39,290 bases of DNA from JBHPCZ01 sp042573625 (GTDB lineage Bacteria; Desulfobacterota; Desulfobacteria; Desulfobacterales; UBA11574), in NCBI GenBank assembly GCA_042573625.1, contig JBHPCZ010000024.1:1-39290 (forward strand). Direction: 5' to 3'. The stretch's first letter is position 1; every line of letters begins with the position of its first letter. The position numbers and the translations under genes are program-made. Positions 24,834 through 32,379 of this stretch are shown here, one piece after another. A model generated the notes under the pieces. It was not told the origin of the DNA. It worked only from the letters and a program-made list of their open reading frames with translations, and did no database searches.

Positions 24834-25358
24834 TTATGCGGATATCCATTTTCGTATCAGAGGAATCACCTTGTTCTGCCAACGGTCTGAAACCCTTACT
24901 TTAATGAAATGTTTGAACAGGTTGTCTACGAGTTGAATCGCCTGGCCATACAGGTAGATTTTTTCGAGAACAGCGCCTTCTATATCTTCCGCTGTTTCAA
25001 TCGGACCGGAAAAAGGGGTTTTAAAGCTGGAGAGGTTTAAGCTTTCTCCCTTGATTGTAAATCGCCATTCCTGATCGCCGGATTTGAAGCAGAGATTTAA
25101 TTCAATGACGACCGCGCCTTTTCGCAAGGCCAGGATTCCCTCTTCGAGATTTGCATCATCACCCTTAATCGTAATACTTTCAATGGTTTGACGACGCCGG
25201 TTTTCCAGGACAATTCGATTTCCGATCTCCAGAGATGACAGTTCAGGGGAGAGGTTTTTCAAGTCCCCGGGGTCATTTTCGATGATAAACCACAACCATG
25301 TTAAAAACTCATCACCGAGGAATTTAAAACGATTATATGCGACAGCAACATCCAGCAT
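24834..25358 (-). CDS. Hypothetical protein coupled to RdgC
   Basis: 174 residues, starting 3 nt after the RdgC-type stop, so translationally coupled. The N-terminal part reads FLGDEFLTWLWFIIEND and the middle is a beta-rich region with charged turns (RRQTIESITIKGDDANLEEG, EWRFTIKGESLNLS). No signal peptide and no catalytic motif were recognised. E. coli RdgC has about 300 residues and the upstream protein only about 204, so this may be a second subunit or the separated remainder of the RdgC ring; that is inference. Confidence 0.75.
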   Translation of the reverse strand: MLDVAVAYNRFKFLGDEFLTWLWFIIENDPGDLKNLSPELSSLEIGNRIVLENRRRQTIESITIKGDDANLEEGILALRKGAVVIELNLCFKSGDQEWRFTIKGESLNLSSFKTPFSGPIETAEDIEGAVLEKIYLYGQAIQLVDNLFKHFIKVRVSDRWQNKVIPLIRKWISA

Positions 25359-25361
25359 CGA

Positions 25362-25976
25362 TTACTCCGTAAATTTGGCGGGAGACAGTTTGTCCAAAAC
25401 ATCAAGCTCCGAATTTGACAGCCCGGCTGTAAGCTGAGCGGCGGTGTATGGAAAAAGTCGTATCAGCGTCAGCTTCAGAGATTTCGAAAACAATGATTCG
25501 AGTTCTTCGTTGGCGGATTTCAAATTTGAAAAGAACCATAACGACCTATCCTCATAATCCCATAAAACATCATAAATATTGGGCGTTGCCGGAATTCGAA
25601 GGCTCAATATGTTGATAACATGGTCTTTTATCATCTGTTTTTCACTTTTAGACAGATGCCTGCGGCCGATTACTTTTGTTTTTTTAGCCACCTCAATGGA
25701 AAAATATTTTTGAATTATTTTTGACGGGATGGATTTCTTGTCGATTCGAAGCGAAAAAAGCAGATAGGTGCCAAAAACAAATGAAGAACCCTCAAAATTA
25801 GGCTGATATGGTTTGTTAAATGAAGTCCACCCGGCAGTTATCTCAGAAGCATGATCATCTATTTCTGAAATCGAATTTTTTTTAAGTGCCGCGGTTACCG
25901 TTTCAATGACCGGTTTCTCCAGCTCGCCTTCAACTCTGTAACGCGTAACGGAAATAGATGATGACAACAACCCCAT
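25362..25976 (-). CDS. rdgC: RdgC-type recombination-associated protein
   Basis: About 204 residues from the ATG at 25976, which has GGGGAA 8 nt upstream; a much longer in-frame start (26252) would include low-quality sequence that forms a structured element. It begins MGLLSSSISVTRYRVEG and carries AGWTSFNKP, SFVFGTYLLFSLRIDKKSIP, LSKSEKQMIKDHV, YDVLWDYEDRSLWFFSNLKS and KLTLIRLFPYTAAQL, all typical of the short RdgC proteins of sulfate reducers. RdgC forms a DNA-encircling ring that limits RecA. Coupled to the 174-residue protein downstream. Confidence 0.75.
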   Translation of the reverse strand: MGLLSSSISVTRYRVEGELEKPVIETVTAALKKNSISEIDDHASEITAGWTSFNKPYQPNFEGSSFVFGTYLLFSLRIDKKSIPSKIIQKYFSIEVAKKTKVIGRRHLSKSEKQMIKDHVINILSLRIPATPNIYDVLWDYEDRSLWFFSNLKSANEELESLFSKSLKLTLIRLFPYTAAQLTAGLSNSELDVLDKLSPAKFTE

Positions 25977-26063
25977 TGAAATGTTCCCCATATTATTTAG
26001 GTTTATAAGACGGGTCCATATAGCCTTTATGCTCAGGTTACACAAGAAAAATATACAGTTTCC

Positions 26064-26154
26064 GTCCAGAAATGGACCTTTTTCCGATGAGCGGTGTTCT
26101 CCGCGGGTTTCCGCCTGCGGCGTACCCAGATGATGTACGCCTCGACGAAAACCC
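26064..26154. repeat. Structured intergenic element
   Basis: GGGTTTCCGCC (26105-26115) pairs with GACGAAAACCC (26144-26154), with two wobble pairs in the minus-strand RNA, enclosing a perfect GGCGTAC/GTACGCC stem (26119-26125 with 26135-26141). A small GTCC/GGAC hairpin sits at 26064-26077. The nested design and GC content unlike the surroundings suggest a dispersed repeat or an RNA element. It lies in the leader of the RdgC-type gene; an open frame runs through it by chance. Confidence 0.55.
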
Positions 26155-26403
26155 TTGCTTGTCCCGCCATAGCCCTTTTTTCGGGCGAAGGCGGATGCGG
26201 CCTTGATCATCGAAAAAAAATTTCTCATTTCTGAATCGGAAACACCCGGCATTCAAATCTATTTGTTGCAGAGGGGTTATCGGTCAAACATGATGATATC
26301 CGGAAAAATCGCGATGGTCTTGATGAATGGTAAAGCAGTATTTTGTGGTAATTCGGGGGCGTTCATGAGATGATATCCTACCGAAGGAGGGTTGAGGAGA
26401 AAA

Positions 26404-26703
26404 ATGGTTCAGATCGATTCAGAGTCAATTGAATATCCTGTGGAACACATCAAATTGCACATCGATGATCCGGGTTTGAATTTTTCAAAGGCAAAGGAAT
26501 GGGCCAAGGAAAAAGCCGGAGAACTTTGCAAGGACTCGATGATGCTGTCCTGGTACAGTGGAAAAACTGGCGAGTTTTATCCCAGGTTCGAGTGTGGTAC
26601 CGGGGACAAGCCGCCGTGGATTGTGTTTGCCGAGGCCAGAGGTGGAAATCTATTCATCGATATTAATGATGGGGAGTATGTTTTTATCTTCCTCAAGCTA
26701 TAA
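26404..26703 (+). CDS. AF1514-family protein
   Basis: 99 residues from the ATG at 26404 (GAGGAG 4 nt upstream). It reads LHIDDPGLNFSKAKEWAKEK, MLSWYSGKTGEFYPRFECG, KPPWIVFAEARGGNLFIDIN and DGEYVFIF, the pattern of the AF1514 family known in archaea and sulfate reducers, structurally characterised but without an assigned function. No signal peptide. The gene lies 11 nt before the next gene and is probably co-transcribed with it. Confidence 0.75.
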   Translation: MVQIDSESIEYPVEHIKLHIDDPGLNFSKAKEWAKEKAGELCKDSMMLSWYSGKTGEFYPRFECGTGDKPPWIVFAEARGGNLFIDINDGEYVFIFLKL

Positions 26704-26714
26704 TTAATAGACTT

Positions 26715-28022
26715 ATGAAAAAAAACATTCTGTTGATTGCGATGGTCATAAGCGTTTGCTTGTTCATGCTTCAGTGTAGATCCATTCCAATTAAGGAAGG
26801 TGTATTTTTCCCCTTTCTGACTAAAATTTCGCCAAAAGACGAATTAAAGTTAACACCGGCGCAGCAATACGCGGGAGAAGTTCTTTCCTACTTAATGCCC
26901 CTGATTCTCGGCCAGATCGGCAATTCAAATTCTAAAAATGACTGGGCAACAAAAGGGCTTGATGAAAAGCTTGACTTTAAAAACATATCGGAAAGAATGA
27001 CGAGTTCGGATAAAAGCAAGACAGGTTTGCTCGTATTTGACCAGAGTATTCTGGGACTGACGGAGGTTCTTTATTATTATGATAAAAAGTTGAATTTGCA
27101 CAAAGGTGATTCACGCTATAGAAGTATTTATCCTTCACCGGAGCTCATCGCCATCAGATTGATGTTGCTGCAAAAAATTCATCGCAATGAAAAGATAAAT
27201 CTGGAATCTTTTATCAAGCGAGAGAAGGTGTTAACCCATCCAGATGTGATGCCGACCAAAGAAGATCTTGAAGCGATAAACCTCAATGCTGCCGAAATGC
27301 AACTGTTAAAAGATGTCTTTCAAAGTGAGCGACATTTATACAGTTATTTAAAAAGTCATTTCTTAATCAAAGCGTTTAATAACATCGGTGTTATTGAAAC
27401 AGACCCTTTTGCAGAAAAAATAATCCAAAAAGCGAATTATGAGAAGTATTCGTGCAGGTATTTCGGTGGGTCCTGGAGCGATGATTCAATAAAAATTTCA
27501 TTTTTACCATCCATGATAAAGGAATTTGATTATGGGGATTCTCGTCACGGTTTGTACAGTTATGGATTTAAACCCACTAAGCATTTAAGCGAGATAATGA
27601 ATACGCTGAAACAAGAGATACTGGATAAAACAGAGTCTCTGATTTTCAAAGAAATCAATAAAGAGAAGATGAAAATCGGGAAAAAGAAATGGGAGGCACT
27701 ATGGAAAAAAATAGTCAAAGAAAAGATAACTTTCTATAATGAAGACGAAAGACCACTTGTTATATATCCGGATAATGCCCGGCAGGTGATTCAGGATGTC
27801 TGCCCGGAAGCTGATTTTAGCGTCATTGTTATGGACAAAGATATTTACCTTTCAGTTTTTATTGACAGGGACAAAGACATTTACCCCCATACCAATCGGT
27901 TTTATATAGATATCACGGACATTAAATATTCCCAGACCGATGATGAAACAGATCGAATCAGTGAATTCATTTATTCAAAACTCAAAGATTATCTTGAAGA
28001 GATCATGAGGATTAAAGGATAG
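26715..28022 (+). CDS. Hypothetical exported protein, possible lipoprotein
   Basis: 435 residues. The first 20 residues form a signal sequence ending FMLQC; the position before Cys is Gln rather than Gly, Ala or Ser, so lipidation is uncertain. The rest is mostly helical and charged (KLTPAQQYAGEVLSYLMPLI, EIMNTLKQEILDKTESLI), with a C-terminal alpha-beta segment (FSVIVMDKDIYLSVFIDRDK). No family was recognised. The stop codon is 5 bp from the end of a MITE-like repeat at 28.0 kb. Confidence 0.75.
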   Translation: MKKNILLIAMVISVCLFMLQCRSIPIKEGVFFPFLTKISPKDELKLTPAQQYAGEVLSYLMPLILGQIGNSNSKNDWATKGLDEKLDFKNISERMTSSDKSKTGLLVFDQSILGLTEVLYYYDKKLNLHKGDSRYRSIYPSPELIAIRLMLLQKIHRNEKINLESFIKREKVLTHPDVMPTKEDLEAINLNAAEMQLLKDVFQSERHLYSYLKSHFLIKAFNNIGVIETDPFAEKIIQKANYEKYSCRYFGGSWSDDSIKISFLPSMIKEFDYGDSRHGLYSYGFKPTKHLSEIMNTLKQEILDKTESLIFKEINKEKMKIGKKKWEALWKKIVKEKITFYNEDERPLVIYPDNARQVIQDVCPEADFSVIVMDKDIYLSVFIDRDKDIYPHTNRFYIDITDIKYSQTDDETDRISEFIYSKLKDYLEEIMRIKG

Positions 28023-28027
28023 CGCCC

Positions 28028-28286
28028 AACCCGGATATTTCACGCGCCTGATGCGTTCATTTGCAAGGCATTCAGGGGAGCTGCTGTAGTATGCTACCGC
28101 AAGCCCCTTATAACGAGGCAAATGGGCGCATCAGGCAGCGCCCAAAGGGTGAAAAATTTTCAGCTATAAAAAAAGGTCGGCGTACAAAGTGTGCCTTCGG
28201 AAAAATATTTATTATTTGACTTAACATTTTGATTTTATTTTATATTATAAATTTGCTGAAAAATTTTCATGAAATGTTCGGGCTAA
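28028..28286 (+). mobile_element. MITE-like repeat element, copy A
   Basis: The left end AACCCGGATATTTCACG (28028-28044) and the right end CATGAAATGTTCGGGCTA (28268-28285) are imperfect inverted repeats of each other. The first 50 bp and the last 35 bp match, in reverse orientation, the element at 31824-31960. Inside lies a long hairpin: CCTGATGCG (28047) and CATTTGC (28058) pair with GCAAATG (28118) and CGCATCAGG (28127), closing on GTAG-TATG-CTAC at 28086-28097. The right part is AT-rich. No transposase is encoded. Confidence 0.7.
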
Positions 28287-28321
28287 CGATCTGATTGCCA
28301 TATTCCTTAAAGGGAGATGAG

Positions 28322-29119
28322 ATGGATTTTTTCCAACCGCAGATTCTGGGACGGACCGGGCTCAAGGTCGGACGACTGGGACTTGGGGCCGGTTACGGCG
28401 CTCCTGCAGCCGCTTTTGAAGAAGCATTTGAGAGGGGGTGTAATTATTTCTACTGGGTGTCCCGTAAGGACGGCATGCGTGAGGCGATCAAGAATATCTG
28501 CCGCCAGGGAAAGCGGGATCAATTGATCATCGCCGTCCAGAGCTATTCGCGTTCAGCGTTTCTTATGGAATTTTCGTTTAAAAAGGCACTGAAATCCTTA
28601 TCCCTGGATCATGTGGATATCTTTATATTGGGCTGGCACAACAAAGCGCCCTCCCAACGGCTTATTGACAGGGCTTTGAACATGAAAGAGAAGGGGTTTT
28701 TTCGATTTTTAGGCCTCTCCGGGCACAACCGATCTCTTTTCCCGGCGTTGACCCGGCAAGGGATTTTCGACCTTTTCCACCTTCGCTACAACGCTGCACA
28801 TCGGGGTGCGGAAGAAGAAGCGTTCCCTGATATGAAAGGGGACGAAAGGCCGGGCATTGTTTCATACACGGCCACTCGATGGGGGCAATTGCTCAATCCT
28901 AAAAAAATGCCGCCAGGGGAGGTCCCGCCGTCTGCTCCCGATTGCTACAGATTTGTTCTTTCCAACCCGGCAGTTGATCTGTGCTTGTGCGGCCCCAGGG
29001 ATTTAAATCAGATGCGAGAGGCATTCCAGATCCTGGATTCGGGTCCGTTAGACCCTAAAGAAATGGAGCGGTTGAAAAAGATCGGGGATTTTGTTCGCTC
29101 AAAAAAATCATTCTTTTAA
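28322..29119 (+). CDS. Aldo/keto reductase-like protein lacking the usual catalytic tetrad
   Basis: About 265 residues from the ATG at 28322 (AAGGGAG 6 nt upstream). The aldo/keto reductase barrel is recognisable: LGRTGLKVGRLGLGAG, GCNYFYW, DHVDIFIL, KGFFRFLGLSGHN and a C-terminal SNPAVDLCLCGPRDLNQM. The usual FDTA motif (Asp) reads FYWV, the YG.SE region (Tyr) reads KDGMRE, and the Lys and His positions appear changed (VQSYS, ILGWHN). So the Asp-Tyr-Lys-His tetrad seems lost, and another activity or a binding role is likely. The next gene starts 15 nt downstream. Confidence 0.8.
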   Translation: MDFFQPQILGRTGLKVGRLGLGAGYGAPAAAFEEAFERGCNYFYWVSRKDGMREAIKNICRQGKRDQLIIAVQSYSRSAFLMEFSFKKALKSLSLDHVDIFILGWHNKAPSQRLIDRALNMKEKGFFRFLGLSGHNRSLFPALTRQGIFDLFHLRYNAAHRGAEEEAFPDMKGDERPGIVSYTATRWGQLLNPKKMPPGEVPPSAPDCYRFVLSNPAVDLCLCGPRDLNQMREAFQILDSGPLDPKEMERLKKIGDFVRSKKSFF

Positions 29120-29134
29120 AAACCGAACGGAGTG

Positions 29135-29722
29135 ATGATGCATAATTCGTTTCTGTCAGACCTTACCAATCCGGTGCAACCGATCCCCGGTGGCGGCGCG
29201 GTTGCAGCATACACAGGGGCCGTTGGCCTTGCGCTTCTTGAAAAAATCGTTCGAATAGAGATGCGGCGCGACCCAAGCGTTTCAGCGGATCATTCATGGG
29301 AGGAATTGCTCGCTCAAATATCAGTTTTGAGCAAGAACCTCTATCGGCTTCGGGATGAGGACGGAAAAAGTTATATGCGGCTTGCAAAAGTAAAAGCCTC
29401 CGGCAGCGGAGAGACGGAAGTTTCGGCTGCCCTTCAGCAAGCGATTGACTGTCCCATGAAAATCATGGAACAGGTCGATACCGCTTTGCGCTGTGTTTCG
29501 CAGGTTTCGGAACATTGTAAAAAACACCTTCTTTCAGATCTTCAGGTGGTTTCTGAACTCCTTGGGGCGGCAGGCCGCGGTGCTTTTCACATTGCTCAGG
29601 CAAACTTGCCTCTCATGACGGATCCGGCCCTGAAGGCTGACTATCAAAGCAGGCTTGCCGAGCTCAATGACAGTTGTTGCGAAGCTTTAAAGCTGCTGGA
29701 AACGTTGATTCTGAAAATATGA
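29135..29722 (+). CDS. FTCD C-terminal-type cyclodeaminase/cyclohydrolase
   Basis: About 195 residues, the full length of this all-helical family (formiminotransferase cyclodeaminase, methenyl-THF cyclohydrolase FchA). Landmarks: PIPGGGAVAAYTGAVGLALL (folate-site loop), LRDEDGKSYMRL, and SDLQVVSELLGAAGRGAFHI with ANLPL. It should act on one-carbon tetrahydrofolate derivatives in the cytoplasm. ATG at 29135 or 29138, behind CGGAG; both lie 15-18 nt after the AKR-like gene, so they form one operon. Confidence 0.88.
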   Translation: MMHNSFLSDLTNPVQPIPGGGAVAAYTGAVGLALLEKIVRIEMRRDPSVSADHSWEELLAQISVLSKNLYRLRDEDGKSYMRLAKVKASGSGETEVSAALQQAIDCPMKIMEQVDTALRCVSQVSEHCKKHLLSDLQVVSELLGAAGRGAFHIAQANLPLMTDPALKADYQSRLAELNDSCCEALKLLETLILKI

Positions 29723-29737
29723 TCGAGGAGGCCGAAC

Positions 29738-30979
29738 ATGCAAAAACCGGAAATTACCGTTTACGGCGCCCACTGGTGCCCTGATTGTCGCCAGAGCAAA
29801 CAGTTTCTGGGTGAACACCAGATCCCCTACAACTGGGTGAATATCGAGGAAGACTCAGCGGCTGAAGAATTCGTGATCAGAACAAACAACGGGAAGCGTA
29901 TCATTCCAACCATTACTTTTCCCGACGAATCCTTTCTGGTGGAGCCCAGCAACGCTGAACTTGCTGCCAAACTGGGATTGAAGACCACAGCCAGTCGCAG
30001 TCATTATGACTTGATCGTTCTGGGCGGCGGGCCGGCCGGGCTGACGGCCGCCCTCTACACGGCGCGCGAATACATAGACACATTGGTCATTGAACGTGCT
30101 GCCTTTGGCGGTCAGGCTGCGGGAACGGAGAAACTGGACAACATGCCCGGATTCCCGGATGGCGTGGCCGGCATCGAGCTTTCAAAACGTTTGCGCCAGC
30201 AGGCAGAACGATTCGGGGTGGAACTGTTACAGGCCCAGGAAGTCATGGAAATTCGCAGCAATCAAAATTATCACTATGTGAAAACCCATGACGGTCAGGA
30301 GTACAGTGCCTGCACTGTGCTCATCGCCACCGGCAGCCGCTATATGCGTTTGAACGTGCCTGGTGAAAACGAATACCTGGGCGCGGGGGTGCATTTTTGT
30401 GCCACATGTGACGGTCCATTTTATAAGGGAAAGCGGGTTGCGGTGATCGGCGGCGGGAACAGTGCTGCCGAAGAGAGTCTGCTGCTCACCAAATTTGCAG
30501 AGCATGTGACGATCCTAGTTCGCGGCGAACAATTCAAGGCCACAAAGATCATTCAGGAGAGCGTCTTTGGCAACTCTAAAATCGATGTACAGTGGCATAC
30601 GGAGGTAAAGGAATTTATAGGAAAACACTCTAAACTTACAAAACTTCGCTTGATGAACAATCAGACCGGTTCAGAAGGTGAACTGTCGGTAGACGGCGCA
30701 TTTATTTTTATCGGTTTGACGCCAAACACCGGATTTCTTGAAGGAAGCGGAGTACTCCTGAATCAGTGGGGATTTGTGGTGACCGGCCACGATTTGCTGC
30801 ATATTGGTAAAAAACCACCCGGTTACGATGATCGCGACCCACATATACTGGAAACAAGCGTACCGGGGATATTTGCTGCAGGCGATGCCCGAAACAAAAG
30901 CACGAAACAGGTGGCCAGCGCAGCGGGTGAGGGAACCAGCGCCGCACTAATGATTCGGGAATATTTGAAAACCGTATAG
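29738..30979 (+). CDS. Glutaredoxin-thioredoxin reductase fusion
   Basis: 413 residues. Residues 1-85 are a glutaredoxin-like domain with WCPDC (Cys14, Cys17) and the cis-Pro in IIPTITF. Residues 88-413 are a thioredoxin reductase: FAD loop VLGGGPAGLTAA (about 94-105), redox CATC (Cys221, Cys224), NADPH loop IGGGNSAAEES and the C-terminal FAD contact GIFAAGDARN. It probably passes electrons from NAD(P)H via FAD and CATC to its own glutaredoxin domain, then to target proteins. GAGG precedes the ATG. It follows the cyclodeaminase gene by 15 bp, the third gene of the operon. Confidence 0.93.
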   Translation: MQKPEITVYGAHWCPDCRQSKQFLGEHQIPYNWVNIEEDSAAEEFVIRTNNGKRIIPTITFPDESFLVEPSNAELAAKLGLKTTASRSHYDLIVLGGGPAGLTAALYTAREYIDTLVIERAAFGGQAAGTEKLDNMPGFPDGVAGIELSKRLRQQAERFGVELLQAQEVMEIRSNQNYHYVKTHDGQEYSACTVLIATGSRYMRLNVPGENEYLGAGVHFCATCDGPFYKGKRVAVIGGGNSAAEESLLLTKFAEHVTILVRGEQFKATKIIQESVFGNSKIDVQWHTEVKEFIGKHSKLTKLRLMNNQTGSEGELSVDGAFIFIGLTPNTGFLEGSGVLLNQWGFVVTGHDLLHIGKKPPGYDDRDPHILETSVPGIFAAGDARNKSTKQVASAAGEGTSAALMIREYLKTV

Positions 30980-31098
30980 TCGGTATGCGACTTGAAAAAT
31001 CAAGGCGCCAAAAATCGCTCAACTTAGGTTAAAGATTATTGGATATTTCACCCGAATCAGGCATTTAAAAAGGAAATGTTAAGAGAGGAGGCTTCATT

Positions 31099-31332
31099 AT
31101 GGCAAAATCAATAGTTTTAATCACGGCAGAGCCGGGAAAAGACCGGGAAGTTGCGAATAAAGTCAAGGAGATTGAAGGTGTGGGAAATGTCTACCTGGCC
31201 GCCGGTCGTTATGATGTGGTGGCCGAGGTTCAGGCACCGGATGACGCCACTATGCTCTCTCTGACATACGACAAGATCAGAGTTATTGGCGGTATCAGAG
31301 ACACCCACACCATGTTCTGTCTGCCGGTATAA
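31099..31332 (+). CDS. Stand-alone Lrp/AsnC ligand-binding (RAM) domain protein
   Basis: 77 residues: KSIVLITAEPGKDREVANKV, GVGNVYLAAGRYDVVAEVQA and IRVIGGIRDTHTMFC form the beta-alpha-beta-beta-alpha-beta RAM fold of AsnC_trans_reg without any HTH domain. Such stand-alone proteins bind amino acids and can assemble with full-length Lrp proteins. GAGGAGG lies ahead of the ATG. The 119-bp gap from the Grx-TrxR gene suggests a separate transcript; the gap contains GGATATTTCAC (31041-31051), also seen in the repeat element at 28.0 kb. Confidence 0.85.
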   Translation: MAKSIVLITAEPGKDREVANKVKEIEGVGNVYLAAGRYDVVAEVQAPDDATMLSLTYDKIRVIGGIRDTHTMFCLPV

Positions 31333-31484
31333 CCTTATACTTTCTCTTTTCCGTCTAACTGGCGCGGATCTTTGCTCGACCATTAAACATGTCCAGGAGA
31401 TCCGACAGGAGACGTTCGTTCATCGATTTTGAGCCGGCCCAAATCTCGGGAGGGTCATTAGAAGAAACATAAGATGAAGATACC

Positions 31485-31826
31485 ATGATTGAACAATACG
31501 CTTTTGGAAATATCGTCGTCAATGGTGTGAGTTACATCAATGATATTAAAATTCTCCAGGGGAATGTTGTGTCTGAATGGTGGAGAAAACGCGGTCATTT
31601 TGTTGAAGCCGATGACATTCAGGATATTTTAAAATCAAAACCCGACATTCTGGTAATTGGTAAGGGTCAACCGGGCCAGATGAAATCGACCGATGCATTG
31701 CGAAAATTTCTTAAAAACCGTGATATTGAATTGATTGAAGAGAAAACATCTGAAGCTGTAGAGACGTTCAACCGTCTCTTTAAAGAAGGAAAGAATGTCG
31801 CCGCCGGCTTTCATCTGTCTTGTTAG
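31485..31826 (+). CDS. Mth938-like (DUF498) protein
   Basis: 113 residues: FGNIVVNGVSYINDIKIL, VSEWWRKRGHFVEADDIQDI, KPDILVIGKGQPGQMK and EAVETFNRLFKEGKNVAAGF HLSC at the end match the Mth938 domain, a small beta/alpha fold also found in mitochondrial NDUFAF3 relatives; its biochemical role in bacteria is not established. The TAG stop (31824-31826) is formed by the first bases of the repeat element that starts there, so the insertion may have trimmed or replaced the original end, though the protein has normal length. Confidence 0.85.
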   Translation: MIEQYAFGNIVVNGVSYINDIKILQGNVVSEWWRKRGHFVEADDIQDILKSKPDILVIGKGQPGQMKSTDALRKFLKNRDIELIEEKTSEAVETFNRLFKEGKNVAAGFHLSC

Positions 31827-31960
31827 CCTGGATATTTCGTGAGAATTTCTCAGCAAACTTCTTTTATATAATAAAATTTTTAAATTATAGTGAATAACAG
31901 CGTCAATTTTCCTGAATGCCTTGCAAATGAACGCTTCAGGTGCGTGAAAAATCCGGGTTA
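31824..31960 (-). mobile_element. MITE-like repeat element, copy B (inverted)
   Basis: Read on the minus strand it begins TAACCCGGATTTTTCACGC and ends in CGAAATATCCAGGCTA, the same terminal inverted repeats as copy A. The stretch with AGCGTTCATTTGC and AAGGCATTCAGG is shared with copy A almost base for base. At about 137 bp it is shorter and lacks the right half of the long hairpin. Copies A and B are in opposite orientation and flank about 3.5 kb with five genes. Confidence 0.7.
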
Positions 31961-31977
31961 GGGAGCTTCATTTAAAA

Positions 31978-32379
31978 TTACTTCTTATCCAAATCATTCT
32001 GACTCCACCAGAAATCATTGTTTTCAACAGGATCATAATATCGCCATTCCCCGTTAACAAAAATCTTCGGTGCCAGTTTTATTTCATCGCGACCGCACCG
32101 CATCAAGCGGTCCATTGTCATCGCCCATCCAACAACAAAACTGTGTTTATGGATCGCTTGTTTGCTGTATTCCGAACAGGAAGGATACATGGGGCATTCT
32201 CCGCGCCTGACAGCGGAAAGATGGTTTAACGGTCCCCGGTATATTTCAAGTATGGACGAATATAACCCCTCGCTTTTACGCGTCTTTTTTTTCACACCAT
32301 CCGAATGGCTGCAGGACAAAAACAGGCAGGCAAATACAATGGAAACCACAATAGTCGGAATTTTTTGAATCGTTTTCAT
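31978..32379 (-). CDS. yidD: YidD-family protein with lipoprotein signal
   Basis: 133 residues. The YidD core is clear: LEIYRGPLNHLSAVRRGECP, MYPSCSEYSKQAIHKHSFVV, GWAMTMDRLMRCG. YidD helps insertion of proteins through YidC and is usually cytoplasmic at the membrane, near rpmH/rnpA/yidC. Here it has an N-terminal signal with a lipobox-like LFLSC (Cys at about 23) and a polar linker, which suggests an exported lipoprotein form. Its ATG overlaps the cysteine desulfurase stop (ATGA). Confidence 0.87.
   Translation of the reverse strand: MKTIQKIPTIVVSIVFACLFLSCSHSDGVKKKTRKSEGLYSSILEIYRGPLNHLSAVRRGECPMYPSCSEYSKQAIHKHSFVVGWAMTMDRLMRCGRDEIKLAPKIFVNGEWRYYDPVENNDFWWSQNDLDKK

Noticed and set aside
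25977..26252. N-terminal extension of the RdgC-type protein
   Set aside because: The in-frame extension is translated repeat-like DNA with strong hairpins; the ATG at 25976 has a good ribosome-binding site and gives the usual family N-terminus.
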